From contig NZ_NEUF01000132.1 of NCBI RefSeq assembly GCF_002910915.1, positions 88,090-122,268 on the forward strand: a DNA stretch of 34,179 nt, in the 5' to 3' direction. Made by a program: the position numbers and the translations under genes. This document shows positions 14,700 through 22,683 of this stretch, piece after piece. Position 1 is the stretch's first letter; every line of letters starts with the position of its first letter. The DNA comes from Streptomyces sp. SM10 (GTDB taxonomy: Bacteria; Actinomycetota; Actinomycetes; Streptomycetales; Streptomycetaceae). The notes under the pieces were generated by a model that was not told the DNA's origin, did no database searches, and worked only from the letters and a program-made list of their open reading frames with translations.

Positions 14700-16508
14700 A
14701 TGACAACCCCTCAAGCGTCCGTTCCCGAGGAGCTCGTCGCGCTGAGGCGGCGCTATCGCCTCGAACGTGAGCGGCGTGTACGGACCGACGGCGCCGGCCA
14801 GTACCGCGACACCGATGCCGAGTTCGGCTACTACGCAGCCGACCCGTACAGCGGCGAGCCTGCCGGACGTGAACCCCTCCACGACACCGTCGACGTCGCC
14901 GTGGTCGGCGGTGGATTCGGAGGCATCCTCGCCGGGGCGCGCATACGGCAGCACGGTGTGGGGCGCGTGCGGATCGTCGAGAAGGGCGGCGATTTCGGGG
15001 GCACCTGGTACTGGAACCGGTACCCGGGCATCCACTGCGACATCGAGTCGCACGTGTATCTGCCGATGCTCGACGAGACCGGATACGTGCCGGAGTGGAA
15101 GTACGCCCCCGGTGAAGAGATCCGCCGCCACGCCATGCGGATCGCCCAGAAGTTCGACCTCTACCCGGACGCCCTGTTCTCCACCGGTGTCACCTCCCTG
15201 ACCTGGGACGAGCCCTCGGAGATGTGGATCGTGGCCACCGACCGCGGCGACGCGTTCCGGGCCACCTACGTCGTCACCGCCACCGGCACCCTCTCCGAGC
15301 CGAAACTCCCCGGCATCCCCGGCATCGAGGACTTCACGGGCCACACCTTCCACACCTCCAGGTGGGACTACACCTACACCGGAGGTACCCCGGACGGTGG
15401 CATGACCGGCCTCTCTCGCAAGCGGGTGGGGATCGTGGGCACCGGGGCCACCGGCGTCCAGGTCGTTCCCATGCTCGCCGAGGACGCCGGACACGTCTAC
15501 GTCTTCCAGCGCACCCCCTCGACCGTCGACGTGCGGGCCAACTGCCGCACCACCGCTGCGGATGTCGGCGCCGACCGCGAAGGCTGGGCACACGAGCGCC
15601 GCGAGAACTACCTCCGCATCGTCTCCGGTGAGACGGCCGAACAGGATCTGGTGGCCGACCGCTGGACCGCGTCGGCAGGCCTGCTCGAGAAGCTCCTCCC
15701 CAGCTTCCTCCGGAAGGGGGACCGCGAGGCCTTCGAAGCCTCCTACGAGGTCGCCGACGCGGCCAAGATGAACGAACTGCGTGCCCGGGTCGAGGAGACC
15801 GTCGCCGACCCGGACACCGCGGAATCCCTCAAACCCTGGTACCGGTACGCCTGCAAGCGCCCCACCTTCTCCGACAAGTACTACCCGGCGTTCAACCGGA
15901 CCAACGTCACCTTGGTCGACACCGCTGACACCCACGGCATCGAGCGCATCACCGAGAACGGCGTCGTGGTCGGCGACACCACCTACGCACTCGACTGCCT
16001 GATCTTCGCCACGGGCTTCTCCGTCGGTGCCTCCGGCATCAACTCGGGCAAGCTCCCCGTCACCGGCCGAGGAGCCGCCCAACTGCTGCACGCGTGGGCG
16101 AAGGAGGGACCGCGCACCCTGCACGGCTTCACCAGCAACGGCTTCCCTAATCTGATCCAGATGGGGTCCCTCCAGAACGCGAGCAGCGTCAACTTCACGC
16201 ACATCCTCGATGAGCAGGCCGTCCACGCCGCCGCCCTCGTCACGGCTGCCGAGGCGAAGGAGGCCTTGATCGAACCCTCCCGCGAGGTCGAGGACGCCTG
16301 GATCGCCGTCCTGGCCGAGGGCGCTCCCGACCACGAGTGGTTCCACGCCGACTGCACCCCCGGCTACTACAACCGCGAGGGGCGCGGTCGGCCGAACGGC
16401 CCGATCGCCTACCCCCACGGCGCGTTCGCCTTCCATGAACTCCTGGCACGATGGCGAAAGGAGTCCATGACCGAGATCCTCCAGGTCAGGACCGCTGCTC
16501 GTAGCTAG
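14700..16508 (+). CDS. Baeyer-Villiger monooxygenase (cyclohexanone monooxygenase type)
   Basis: A 602-aa FAD- and NADPH-dependent enzyme that inserts oxygen next to a ketone carbonyl to give an ester or lactone. Visible in order: an N-terminal helical arm, the FAD Rossmann motif VVGGGFGG (residues 68-75), the FAD segment GTWYWNRYPG (101-110), the type-I BVMO fingerprint FTGHTFHTSRWD (212-223, F-x-G-x3-H-x3-W-D), the NADPH motif GTGATG (247-252), and the ATGF near the C-terminus. Length is somewhat above the usual 540-550, with the extra at the N-terminal arm, as in PAMO/CPDMO-like relatives. ATG 14700 has only a weak ribosome site (GGATCGAGG). The neighbouring lactonase-like lipoprotein and TetR gene suggest ketone catabolism; the true substrate is unknown. 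Confidence 0.92.
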   Translation: MTTPQASVPEELVALRRRYRLERERRVRTDGAGQYRDTDAEFGYYAADPYSGEPAGREPLHDTVDVAVVGGGFGGILAGARIRQHGVGRVRIVEKGGDFGGTWYWNRYPGIHCDIESHVYLPMLDETGYVPEWKYAPGEEIRRHAMRIAQKFDLYPDALFSTGVTSLTWDEPSEMWIVATDRGDAFRATYVVTATGTLSEPKLPGIPGIEDFTGHTFHTSRWDYTYTGGTPDGGMTGLSRKRVGIVGTGATGVQVVPMLAEDAGHVYVFQRTPSTVDVRANCRTTAADVGADREGWAHERRENYLRIVSGETAEQDLVADRWTASAGLLEKLLPSFLRKGDREAFEASYEVADAAKMNELRARVEETVADPDTAESLKPWYRYACKRPTFSDKYYPAFNRTNVTLVDTADTHGIERITENGVVVGDTTYALDCLIFATGFSVGASGINSGKLPVTGRGAAQLLHAWAKEGPRTLHGFTSNGFPNLIQMGSLQNASSVNFTHILDEQAVHAAALVTAAEAKEALIEPSREVEDAWIAVLAEGAPDHEWFHADCTPGYYNREGRGRPNGPIAYPHGAFAFHELLARWRKESMTEILQVRTAARS

Positions 16509-16682
16509 TCGGGCCGGGTGGTCCGGGAGCGGCCGACGACGGACGTGCACGCGACCGCTCTCCTCACCTGCGGCGACGCGTCAAGAAGCCTGGCGTACGC
16601 GTGCGCCGGTCGAGCCGGGGCGCCCGCCTGCCGGGCGCCGCGAGCCCCCCGTTCCATCACGGTTGAGCACCGTGCCGGAATT

Positions 16683-17769
16683 ATGGCTTCCGTCACAGCC
16701 AAGGTGATCTTGTCCTGGTGGGATCGCGGGATGCTCGGTTTCCTCTTTCGTCTCCTGCCCTTCTGGGTCCGTGAGCCCTTGTTGATCGTGGTCGGGTCCG
16801 TCTTCGGGGTACGCATCATGTATCTCGCCCTCCGCGACGACGCATGGGTGGCAGCCGGGATCGGCACGGTGTTCCTGGTGGCCACCGCGATGCGCGTCCA
16901 CACAGTGGTCCAGGCCCTGCGCGCACGCCGGAACCCGAGCCCTTCCGCCTTCGCGGGCGGGGCAGATTCGGTTCCCGCGGCACGGCCTCCCGGGCTTGCC
17001 ACCCCGGCTGCCCCGGCCGCTCTGGTCGCCCCGCCGGCTCCGGCTGCTCTGGTCGCTCCGGCCGCTCCGGAGAAGGAGCCGAACGCGTGGGGCCAAGCCG
17101 TCGCGGCCGTCGCGGTGTTCGCGGCACTCGGAGCCGTGCTGTGGCTGGGGCCGAATCTGCTGTCCTCCGGTGACGACAGTGCGCCGCAGGCCGTCTCGTG
17201 TCCGAGCGTGGAAGGCGAGGAACTGCCGAGCGCCTACGGGAAGACCTCCCGGGCCGTCACGGGCGACGAGCTGTGCAAGGCGCTCAACAGGTCGGACCTG
17301 CCCCAACTCCTCGGCACCCGCGGAGATCGCGACCGGGGCGTCCGGTAGCAGCAACACCGCACTTCTGACCGACGGGAAGGTCGCCCGACCGGAGGCCGAG
17401 GTCCGGTTCGAGACCTACACCGTGAACGTCTCGGTCACGTACAACGAGCTGTCGATCGCCCAGTACGTGAAACTGATGGAGTTCGGGGAGGAGACGGACG
17501 TCAAGACGCTTTCGGTCCTCGGTCGTCCAGCGGTCCTCTCCTCGGATCACACCATGTCGATCGAGTTCGATCTAGGGAGCGGCGGAACCGGCGGACCCGT
17601 CGGGCAGGGCCCCCTGGCCAGAACGCTGACGGTGGCCCTCGACGGGAAGGACCGGGGAGGCTACTACGACGTCTCCGTCTGGAGCGAGTCCGGAGCCCTC
17701 CTGGACGACAGCGCACTCCTCGACATCGCCGAGACGGTTCTCCCGACGATCCCCGAACCGGCTGCGTGA
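16683..17769 (+). pseudogene. Frameshifted DUF6215-type membrane protein
   Basis: The reading frame from ATG 16683 encodes two N-terminal hydrophobic segments (FLFRLLPFWV, LLIVVGSVFGVRIMYLAL), a Pro/Ala linker with a 9-residue direct repeat (PAPAALVAP), another membrane helix (VAVFAALGAVLWLGP) and CPSVEGEELPSAYGK, ELCKALNRSDLPQLLGT. It then runs into a stop at 17346-17348. From about 17310-17325 the +1 frame continues the same protein (AEIATGASGSS to the stop at 17767-17769), including FETYTVNVSVTYNELS, VLGRPAVLSSD and ARTLTVALDGKD, as in intact DUF6215 proteins. One extra C or loss of two in the C-run around 17316-17319 explains the shift. It may be a true mutation or a sequencing error. The start is uncertain since no ribosome site is visible. 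Confidence 0.65.
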
Positions 17770-17879
17770 CGAGACGTTCGAAAGCACCGGGCCCGAAGCA
17801 CACGCAAGCCCGTGTCCCGGTCGGCCGGCGCCTGGCTGCTCCCGGAGCGGTGCCCCGGAGCCGTCGTCAGCAGAGGCCC

Positions 17880-17919
17880 GGGGCCGCCGGAGCCCGCACG
17901 CGCGGACTCCGGCGGCCCC
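17880..17919. terminator. Strong bidirectional hairpin terminator
   Basis: A perfect 13-bp stem, GGGGCCGCCGGAG (17880-17892) and its complement (17907-17919), with a 14-nt loop. It lies 4 bp from the stop of the minus-strand DUF3048 gene and 110 bp from the end of the plus-strand DUF6215 gene, so it can end both transcripts. Confidence 0.8.
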
Positions 17920-17922
17920 GCG

Positions 17923-18861
17923 TCACTTCGGGACGAGCACGATCCAGATCTGGCCGGTCGCGAACGTCATCGGCCGGCCGTCCTCGGTGGTGAAGCTGGT
18001 CGCAGACCCGGCGGTGTCCCGCTCCCACGTCACGTCGTACGACCTGCCTTCGCGCAGGACGGCTGCCGAGCCGGATCCCACCGTCGCGCTGAAGGGCGAG
18101 GTGTTTCCCCCTCGGTCGTGGAAGCGCGAGTCCTGCACGTCCACTTCTTGCAGAACCACTGTGGCCGCTCCCAGTCGGCCACCGGAGGCCGTACGGGATG
18201 GGGCGCCGTCCATACCCACCAGCCACTGACCCCCGTTCGCCGACCAGGTGAAGGTGAACCGCGCCGACGGGTACGACACCGTGCGCCCGCTCACGGGAGT
18301 GCCGCCCGGGGGCGGCGCAGCGAAGCGGAGGCCCAGGTCCTCGGCCGCGTTCCCCCTGCCGGTGGGGTGCGGGATGCCCCCCGGGCGCAGGTACAGATTG
18401 TGCGGTGCGGCGCGGTCCCCGCTGCGGAAGTAGGCGTGCGGTGCTTTCGACGGCGGCAGTGCGTCCAGCGGGGCCGCTTCGATCGACGGGCGCAGAGCTG
18501 CCTGAGCGCCCGAGTACGCGAGCGTGGGCTCGTCGAACTGCCGGAGAAGCTCCAGATCCGTCTCGCGAGCGCTGCGAACGGGGCCGATGACGGAGGGCAC
18601 GTCGGAGGAGTAGGCGGCGAGGATGCGGCTGAGGCCGGCCTCCACCTGCTCCACGTAGACGACGTCGGCCTTCTCGAGTCCGGTCGGCGGCCGGGCCGCA
18701 GGTACGTTGTCGATCTTCACGGCGAGGACAGCCGCGCGTGGCGCGGGTGCCGTCGTGGGACTCGTCTCCCCTCCGCCCGAGCTGCCGCAGGCCGCGGTGA
18801 TGACGAGCGTGAGCACGGCGAGTGCGGCGGCGGCCGATCTCTTCGTTCCGGAGGTGGACAT
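17923..18861 (-). CDS. DUF3048 (YerB-like) lipoprotein
   Basis: A 312-aa lipoprotein. The signal peptide ends in the lipobox VITAAC (Cys25). The mature domain has the DUF3048 hallmarks: LAVKIDNVPAARPPTGLEKA, DVVYVEQVEAGLSRILAAY, PVRSARETDLELL and AYSGA, then a C-terminal domain ending QIWIVLVPK. DUF3048 proteins are surface proteins of Firmicutes and actinobacteria whose biochemical role is unknown to me. ATG 18861 begins a typical signal sequence. It is followed by a strong hairpin and preceded by a 338-bp gap. Confidence 0.88.
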   Translation of the reverse strand: MSTSGTKRSAAAALAVLTLVITAACGSSGGGETSPTTAPAPRAAVLAVKIDNVPAARPPTGLEKADVVYVEQVEAGLSRILAAYSSDVPSVIGPVRSARETDLELLRQFDEPTLAYSGAQAALRPSIEAAPLDALPPSKAPHAYFRSGDRAAPHNLYLRPGGIPHPTGRGNAAEDLGLRFAAPPPGGTPVSGRTVSYPSARFTFTWSANGGQWLVGMDGAPSRTASGGRLGAATVVLQEVDVQDSRFHDRGGNTSPFSATVGSGSAAVLREGRSYDVTWERDTAGSATSFTTEDGRPMTFATGQIWIVLVPK

Positions 18862-19199
18862 GGCTGCCGCCCCTTCCGAGCCGGCTCGGCGGAACGGCCT
18901 CGGCTCACGTCTGCTGCGGCGATGACTCTCCCGTCCATCATCACGCAGAAGACCGGTCGGAGCGCCTCAGGCGCGGCGCCCTCGTGGCCGAAGGGTCCGA
19001 GCTCGCCTCGCCCCGTGGGACACGGCAGCGTGAACCCGATCCGAGAACCTGGGGAACGCTGCCCCGGAAATGCGACTCGTTGTAGTGTGTGGAACCAGCC
19101 CTTGACCTGCAAAAGCGCAGGCAGGGAGCCTAAGGGCTGTCCCGCCAAGATCGGGTTGAGTATCTGGCCCGGGGCGCATTGCCCCGGGCTTGCGGTCCA
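18862..19199. other. 338-bp intergenic region without a supported gene
   Basis: This region separates the DUF3048 gene (start 18861, minus) from the end of the MarR-like gene (19200, minus). It holds a small hairpin CCTGC-aaaagc-GCAGG at 19106-19121 within GCCCTTGACCTGCA, a 14-mer also present at 9575-9588. TAAGGGCTGTCCCG (19131-19144) resembles the ends of some Streptomyces IS elements, but no transposase or partner repeat is next to it. The DUF3048 promoter is presumably here. Confidence 0.35.
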
Positions 19200-19667
19200 T
19201 CAGGCGACCGTCCCACCCGCGTTCCGGATCAGTTGCTGGAGCACCTTCACCGTGGTGACGTAGTCCGCGTTGTCGATGCCCTCGTGGAGGGCGGCGCGGA
19301 TCGCGGGGGCGTTGCGGGCCAGGTCGACGCGGGCCTTTTCCCCTTCCGGGGTGAGCCACAGCCGGTCCTCGGTGTCCTGAGCCAGCCAGCCGCGTTCAAG
19401 GAGCCCCTCTGCTTCCGCCGCCAGGTCGTCCTCGGGACGGATGTAGGAGGTCATTGCCTCCCGCAGCTCGGGCAGGGTCATCCCCTCGCCATCGGGCGAG
19501 ATGTCGTTCACCGACAGGTTGCGCAGCAGCCAGAACTGGGGCTGGGTGTAGCCCTTTGCGGCCTGCTGGGCCCGGGTGTATGCGATGAGCGCCTCGTAGG
19601 CGACACCGGTCCAGTACGCGGCGGGCTGTCCGGCGAGTTCGGCGTCGGAGATCTGCTGTGTCGTCAT
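19200..19667 (-). CDS. MarR-like winged-helix regulator
   Basis: A 155-aa protein with the helix-rich layout of MarR-like winged-helix regulators: AYEALIAYTRAQQAAKG, YTQPQFWLLRNLS, MTLPELREAMTSYIRPEDDLAAEAEGLLERGWLAQ, and the wing DRLWLTPEGEKARVDLARNAPAIRA, then a C-terminal dimerisation helix. The recognition helix is not canonical, so the target is unknown. ATG 19667 has GGAGGGG 8-14 nt upstream on the minus strand. An IS3 remnant ends only 18 bp upstream of this start, so the native promoter has probably been displaced. Confidence 0.8.
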   Translation of the reverse strand: MTTQQISDAELAGQPAAYWTGVAYEALIAYTRAQQAAKGYTQPQFWLLRNLSVNDISPDGEGMTLPELREAMTSYIRPEDDLAAEAEGLLERGWLAQDTEDRLWLTPEGEKARVDLARNAPAIRAALHEGIDNADYVTTVKVLQQLIRNAGGTVA

Positions 19668-19684
19668 GGGGTATCCCCTCCAGG

Positions 19685-20221
19685 TGGAGTGACCCCCGAA
19701 TTTCCGACACCTGGACGCTGGATGTCTCGTCATCCAGGGGAAGTGATCCAAGGTGGCAAAGCGGAAGAACTATCCCGAAGAGTTCAAGCGGGACGCGGTG
19801 GATCTGGTGCGTTCCTCGCCGGACCGTTCCCTCACCGACATCGCTCACGGCCTGGGCATCCATCTGGAGACCCTGCGCAACTGGGTCCGGGAGGACCGGA
19901 CCCGCGTCGTCCCATCAATTCCATTCGATACTGGACGAGTTGGACATTCGACGGAGCACCGGACGCACCGGTTCGTGCTTCGACAACGCTGCCGCGGAAA
20001 GCTTCTTCGCCGTCCTGAAAGCAGAGATCGGTACGACCGTCTGGGGAACCCGGGCGCAGGCTCGGCAGGACGTTTTCCGGTGGATCGCGGAACATGACAA
20101 CCGGGAGCGGATCCACTCGACCATCGGCTATATCACGCCGTACCAGGCGAGGATCCGCTGCCATCAACGGCTGGACCTCGCGGCATAGAACGGAAGTGTC
20201 GGGACCTGAGGGGTCACTTCA
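19685..20221. mobile_element. IS3-family remnant with both ends retained
   Basis: The left end (19685, TGGAGTGACCCCC) and the right end (reverse complement from 20221, TGAAGTGACCCCT) are imperfect terminal inverted repeats that also share CCGACAC 19-25 bp inside. Between them are the start of an OrfA and the end of an OrfB, joined by a deletion of most of the element. A complete IS3-family element is about 1.2-1.5 kb; this one is 537 bp and cannot encode its own transposition. Confidence 0.82.
19753..20188 (+). pseudogene. IS3 transposase fragments (OrfA start fused to OrfB end)
   Basis: From GTG 19753 the protein reads as the IS3 OrfA helix-turn-helix (YPEEFKRDAVDLVRSS, LTDIAHGLGIHLETLRNWVRED) and stops being OrfA-like after residue about 54. 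From about 19915 a different frame encodes the end of OrfB: SILDELDIRRSTGRTGSCFD, NAAAESFFAVLKAEI, ARQDVFRWIAEHDNRERIHS, TIGYITPYQ, ending at 20188. The second catalytic Asp and the Glu (DNAAAES) remain, but the first Asp and the rest of the core are deleted. It is dead. Confidence 0.85.
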
Positions 20222-20290
20222 GTAGCTAGCCGAGCACACCGTCAGGCCCCGGATCCCGGCTGGGGCTTCACTTCCGCGCTCTGAACGCCC

Positions 20291-20327
20291 GGAGGCCCTC
20301 ACCGATTGCCGATCGGTGAGGGCCTCC
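20291..20327. terminator. Strong hairpin terminator
   Basis: A perfect 16-bp stem, GGAGGCCCTCACCGAT (20291-20306) and its complement (20312-20327), with a 5-nt loop. It lies 53 bp after the stop of the minus-strand gene ending at 20380 and 70 bp after the IS3 remnant. Confidence 0.85.
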
Positions 20328-20379
20328 TGCTGTGCCCCGACCAGATGGTCACCGCTCAGGCCGACCGGCGTGCAGCGGT

Positions 20380-21348
20380 TCAGTCGTTGGCCGTGTGGGG
20401 GAGTCCGTCATCCAGGACGATGCGGATGGTCTGGCCTTCGCCGTCGACACCGGTGAGGTCGGCGGCGATCCGGTTGTAGGCGGTTGTGGCCAGGGCCCAG
20501 TCCGCCTCGAGCGGGGTGGTGGCGTGGCGGGTGTCCCACAGCTTGATGAGCAGGCCGATGAGGGAGCGGCCGGACAGGACGGTCTGGACGCGTCCTTCCT
20601 TGATGTCCTCGACCGAGGGCGGGGTGCGGAAGTGGTCGTGGTCGACGGCCAGGGCGGTGAGCCACTCCCAGGTGTCGCGGTGCGCGACCAGGTCCACGGA
20701 GGCCACCCCGGCGGCCTTGAGCAGCAGGACACCGTGGTTGACCCGCGGGTCCTCGCCGCCGGTCGGCGCAGGGGCGGAAGAGGGCGCGGCGGGCGTGCCG
20801 TTGCCCTGGTAGGCGGCCTGGATCGCACGCTTGAGAGCATCGTCCTGGTCCCGGTTCTGGCGCTCAGGTTCCGGCTGTGGCTGCTGCTGGTTGCTCTCCA
20901 TGGTTCCCCCCTGGGAGTCGGTGTCCGATGAGGTGGGCGGTGCCGTTGCGGAGGCGGCGGGATCGTAGCCGGGTTCGAGGCTGGGCTCCGCGGCCGCAGG
21001 CCCCCCAGGCGCCGCTGCGTCGGCCTCGGGTTCGCCGGCCGGCCGCTGGAGCTCCGCAAGGGGGCGGAGGACGTCGGCGAGCTCCAGCAGTTGCCGGAGT
21101 TCGCCGCGGGTGTCGTTGAGGTCGCTGATCATCCGGTCTTGACGGCGGCGTACCTCCCGGTTCTCCTCCCGCAGGCCGGTGACACCTCCCTGCACGACCT
21201 CCAGGATCTTCAGGCGGGTCTGGGTGAGCTCACCGTGCAGGGCCGTCAGCCCGACTGTCGGGTCATCGAGACGGGCAACCGGTGCCAGCAGGGCCCGTAT
21301 CGCCTCCAGTTCCTTCATCGCGGCACTGAACGCGTCTTTCCACTTCAC
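20380..21348 (-). CDS. Protein of unknown function with N-terminal coiled coil
   Basis: A 322-aa soluble protein I do not recognise. Residues 1 to about 95 are charged and helical (LTALHGELTQTRLKILEVVQ, EENREVRRRQDRMISDLNDT) and should form a coiled coil. Residues about 100-200 are a low-complexity Pro/Ala/Glu/Gln linker. Residues about 205-322 form a compact domain: DPRVNHGVLLLKAAGVASVD, TWEWLTALAVDHDHFRTPPS, LIGLLIKLWDTRHATTPLEA. No signal peptide or membrane segment is seen. The GTG at 21348 opens with VKWKDAF after GGGGTTAC. The layout (coiled coil, linker, globular tail) resembles scaffolding or partitioning-type proteins, but I claim no function. It lies between the IS3 remnant and the IS5-type element. 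Confidence 0.78.
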   Translation of the reverse strand: MKWKDAFSAAMKELEAIRALLAPVARLDDPTVGLTALHGELTQTRLKILEVVQGGVTGLREENREVRRRQDRMISDLNDTRGELRQLLELADVLRPLAELQRPAGEPEADAAAPGGPAAAEPSLEPGYDPAASATAPPTSSDTDSQGGTMESNQQQPQPEPERQNRDQDDALKRAIQAAYQGNGTPAAPSSAPAPTGGEDPRVNHGVLLLKAAGVASVDLVAHRDTWEWLTALAVDHDHFRTPPSVEDIKEGRVQTVLSGRSLIGLLIKLWDTRHATTPLEADWALATTAYNRIAADLTGVDGEGQTIRIVLDDGLPHTAND

Positions 21349-21998
21349 GTAACCCCCTGGTTACTCAGAGCTGTAACCGGCCGTATCTCCCCATAAGCAC
21401 TCCATGTGACGCGCCGATTTCCGGCCCTTCCTCTGGCCAGGACTACACCCCCACTCTCCGAACGGCGAGGACACTGCGGTGCGCCGGCCCCCGGCGTCAA
21501 CCTGCCGCCTGCCCGGCCATCCTTTCCGGTGACCTCCGCCCCGGCTTCCGTTCCGGGAGGTGCGTTCGTGGCCACACTCGCGGACGTGACAGACGGCCTC
21601 GCCCTACCGGCCTCCCCGCCACGGCCGGGCCCGGCCCGGTAGCCTCCAGCACCGGGCGGGTCCGGCTTTCGATGACCCGGTGGCTTCTCGCCCCGCGCAC
21701 CATGTGGCACGCGCGCCGCTTGGCCGCGGCCGCCCCCGGAATGGACGCGCAGACCGCGTGGGTGGTGGCCCGTCTCACCCGTCACCCCGATGAGTACGCC
21801 TACGCCCTGGCCCACCCCGGCTCCTACGCCCACGCTCTGGCCCACCTGGACGACAGGCGTACCCGAAGGCGCGTTGCCGGTGGTTCCCGGCCGGGTGCGA
21901 CCGTTCCGGTCAACTCCTGCGGACGTACGGCGGGGTGCGATCACCGGCTGCGATGATCAGGACCCGTTGAGCTGTCCGCGAGGGAGAGGGGGTAGACG
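21349..21998. other. 650-bp region with at most one small gene
   Basis: The gap between the coiled-coil gene (minus) and the 183-aa gene (plus) should contain both promoters. Apart from the possible small gene at 21672-21956, other open frames here lack coding composition and ribosome sites. No operator-like repeat stands out. Confidence 0.4.
21672..21956 (+). CDS. Possible small hypothetical protein
   Basis: A 94-aa frame. Its first 65 codons have strong third-position G/C (MTRWLLAPRTMWHARRLA, AQTAWVVARLTRHPDEYAYA, LAHPGSYAHALAHLDD), which argues for real coding. The last 30 residues lose this bias and look random, so it may be a gene whose end was altered by a frameshift or deletion. There is no good ribosome-binding site before ATG 21672. 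Function unknown. Confidence 0.35.
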   Translation: MTRWLLAPRTMWHARRLAAAAPGMDAQTAWVVARLTRHPDEYAYALAHPGSYAHALAHLDDRRTRRRVAGGSRPGATVPVNSCGRTAGCDHRLR

Positions 21999-22550
21999 TT
22001 GCTGGTTCCCCGGGTGCATCAACCGGAGTCGTTCGCGCAACTGCTGGAGCGGCGGCTGAATCTCACACCGGGCTTCGAGGCCGGGCGCCTGGACGCGGAG
22101 CAGGTGGCCAACCTGGCGCTGCTGACCGTCGCCCAGGCTCCCGCCTACGCGGGTACGGCCCGGCTGGTCGCGCTGATGCGGAGCCTGCCCGTGCCCAGCG
22201 AACAGCCTCAGGACTTCTGGTTCAAGCTGTGGACCGCGGCCGACGATCCGGTCCTGCTGCCCGGCAACCTCCGGCACCAGCTCCTGCGCGCCGTGGACGG
22301 TGACGGTGCCGCGCTCGCCGACCAGCTCCTGCACGCGATCGCGGAGATGGACGGCGAGCAGCGCACTGCGGCCGCCGGAGTCATCGGTGAGGCGATCAGT
22401 ACGGAGTTCCTGCGTGGCTACGAGGCCGGCTACGTCGGCGAGCTGTGGCTGCGCGAGGTCGGGAGCGCCGCCTGGCAGGTCCTGTACGCCTACGACAGCG
22501 GTACGTGGGAGGAGCACCAGGAGTTCCTCCAGGCGTGGAAAGACGCCTGA
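21999..22550 (+). CDS. Protein of unknown function, 183 aa
   Basis: A soluble, helix-rich protein I do not recognise (LDAEQVANLALLTVAQ, ARLVALMRSLPVPSEQ, WLREVGSAAWQVLYAYDSG). No signal, membrane or catalytic motif is obvious. The TTG at 21999 is used because GGGAGAGGGGG precedes it by about 6-10 nt; an in-frame GTG at 22014 is the alternative. It is high in third-position G/C, so real. It ends 40 bp before the left end of the IS5-type element, and no promoter is evident. Neighbouring genes give no hint of role. Confidence 0.75.
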   Translation: MLVPRVHQPESFAQLLERRLNLTPGFEAGRLDAEQVANLALLTVAQAPAYAGTARLVALMRSLPVPSEQPQDFWFKLWTAADDPVLLPGNLRHQLLRAVDGDGAALADQLLHAIAEMDGEQRTAAAGVIGEAISTEFLRGYEAGYVGELWLREVGSAAWQVLYAYDSGTWEEHQEFLQAWKDA

Positions 22551-22683
22551 GACCCGGGGCGGAGAGAGCAGCGGATATCAGAGGGTGGTTCGTGAGTCTT
22601 TGAGTGGCTCTGTCGTCGCCTGATGGTGCGGGTTCGGGGCGGAATCCGCCGGTCCGTAGCCCCTCGTCTGCTGGTGTGATGAT

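Noticed and set aside
13467..16550. A minus-strand open frame of over 1000 codons spanning the monooxygenase gene
   Set aside because: Only its last third (from 14489) has protein character, as the SMP-30-like lipoprotein. The rest is antisense to the monooxygenase and open only because GC-rich DNA lacks stop codons.
16518..16682. Upstream extension of the DUF6215-type gene
   Set aside because: The added residues are Arg/Ala-rich without membrane or signal features; the ATG at 16683 gives the expected N-terminus, though its ribosome site is poor.
19131..19144. TAAGGGCTGTCCCG as the end of an IS element
   Set aside because: It resembles IS ends from memory, but no partner repeat or transposase is adjacent.
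19060..19145. A tRNA-like look around a small hairpin
   Set aside because: No acceptor stem, T-loop consensus or CCA-compatible pairing could be assembled.
21406..21642. A 78-codon plus-strand frame upstream of the small possible gene
   Set aside because: Weak codon bias, Pro-rich random-looking product and no ribosome site.
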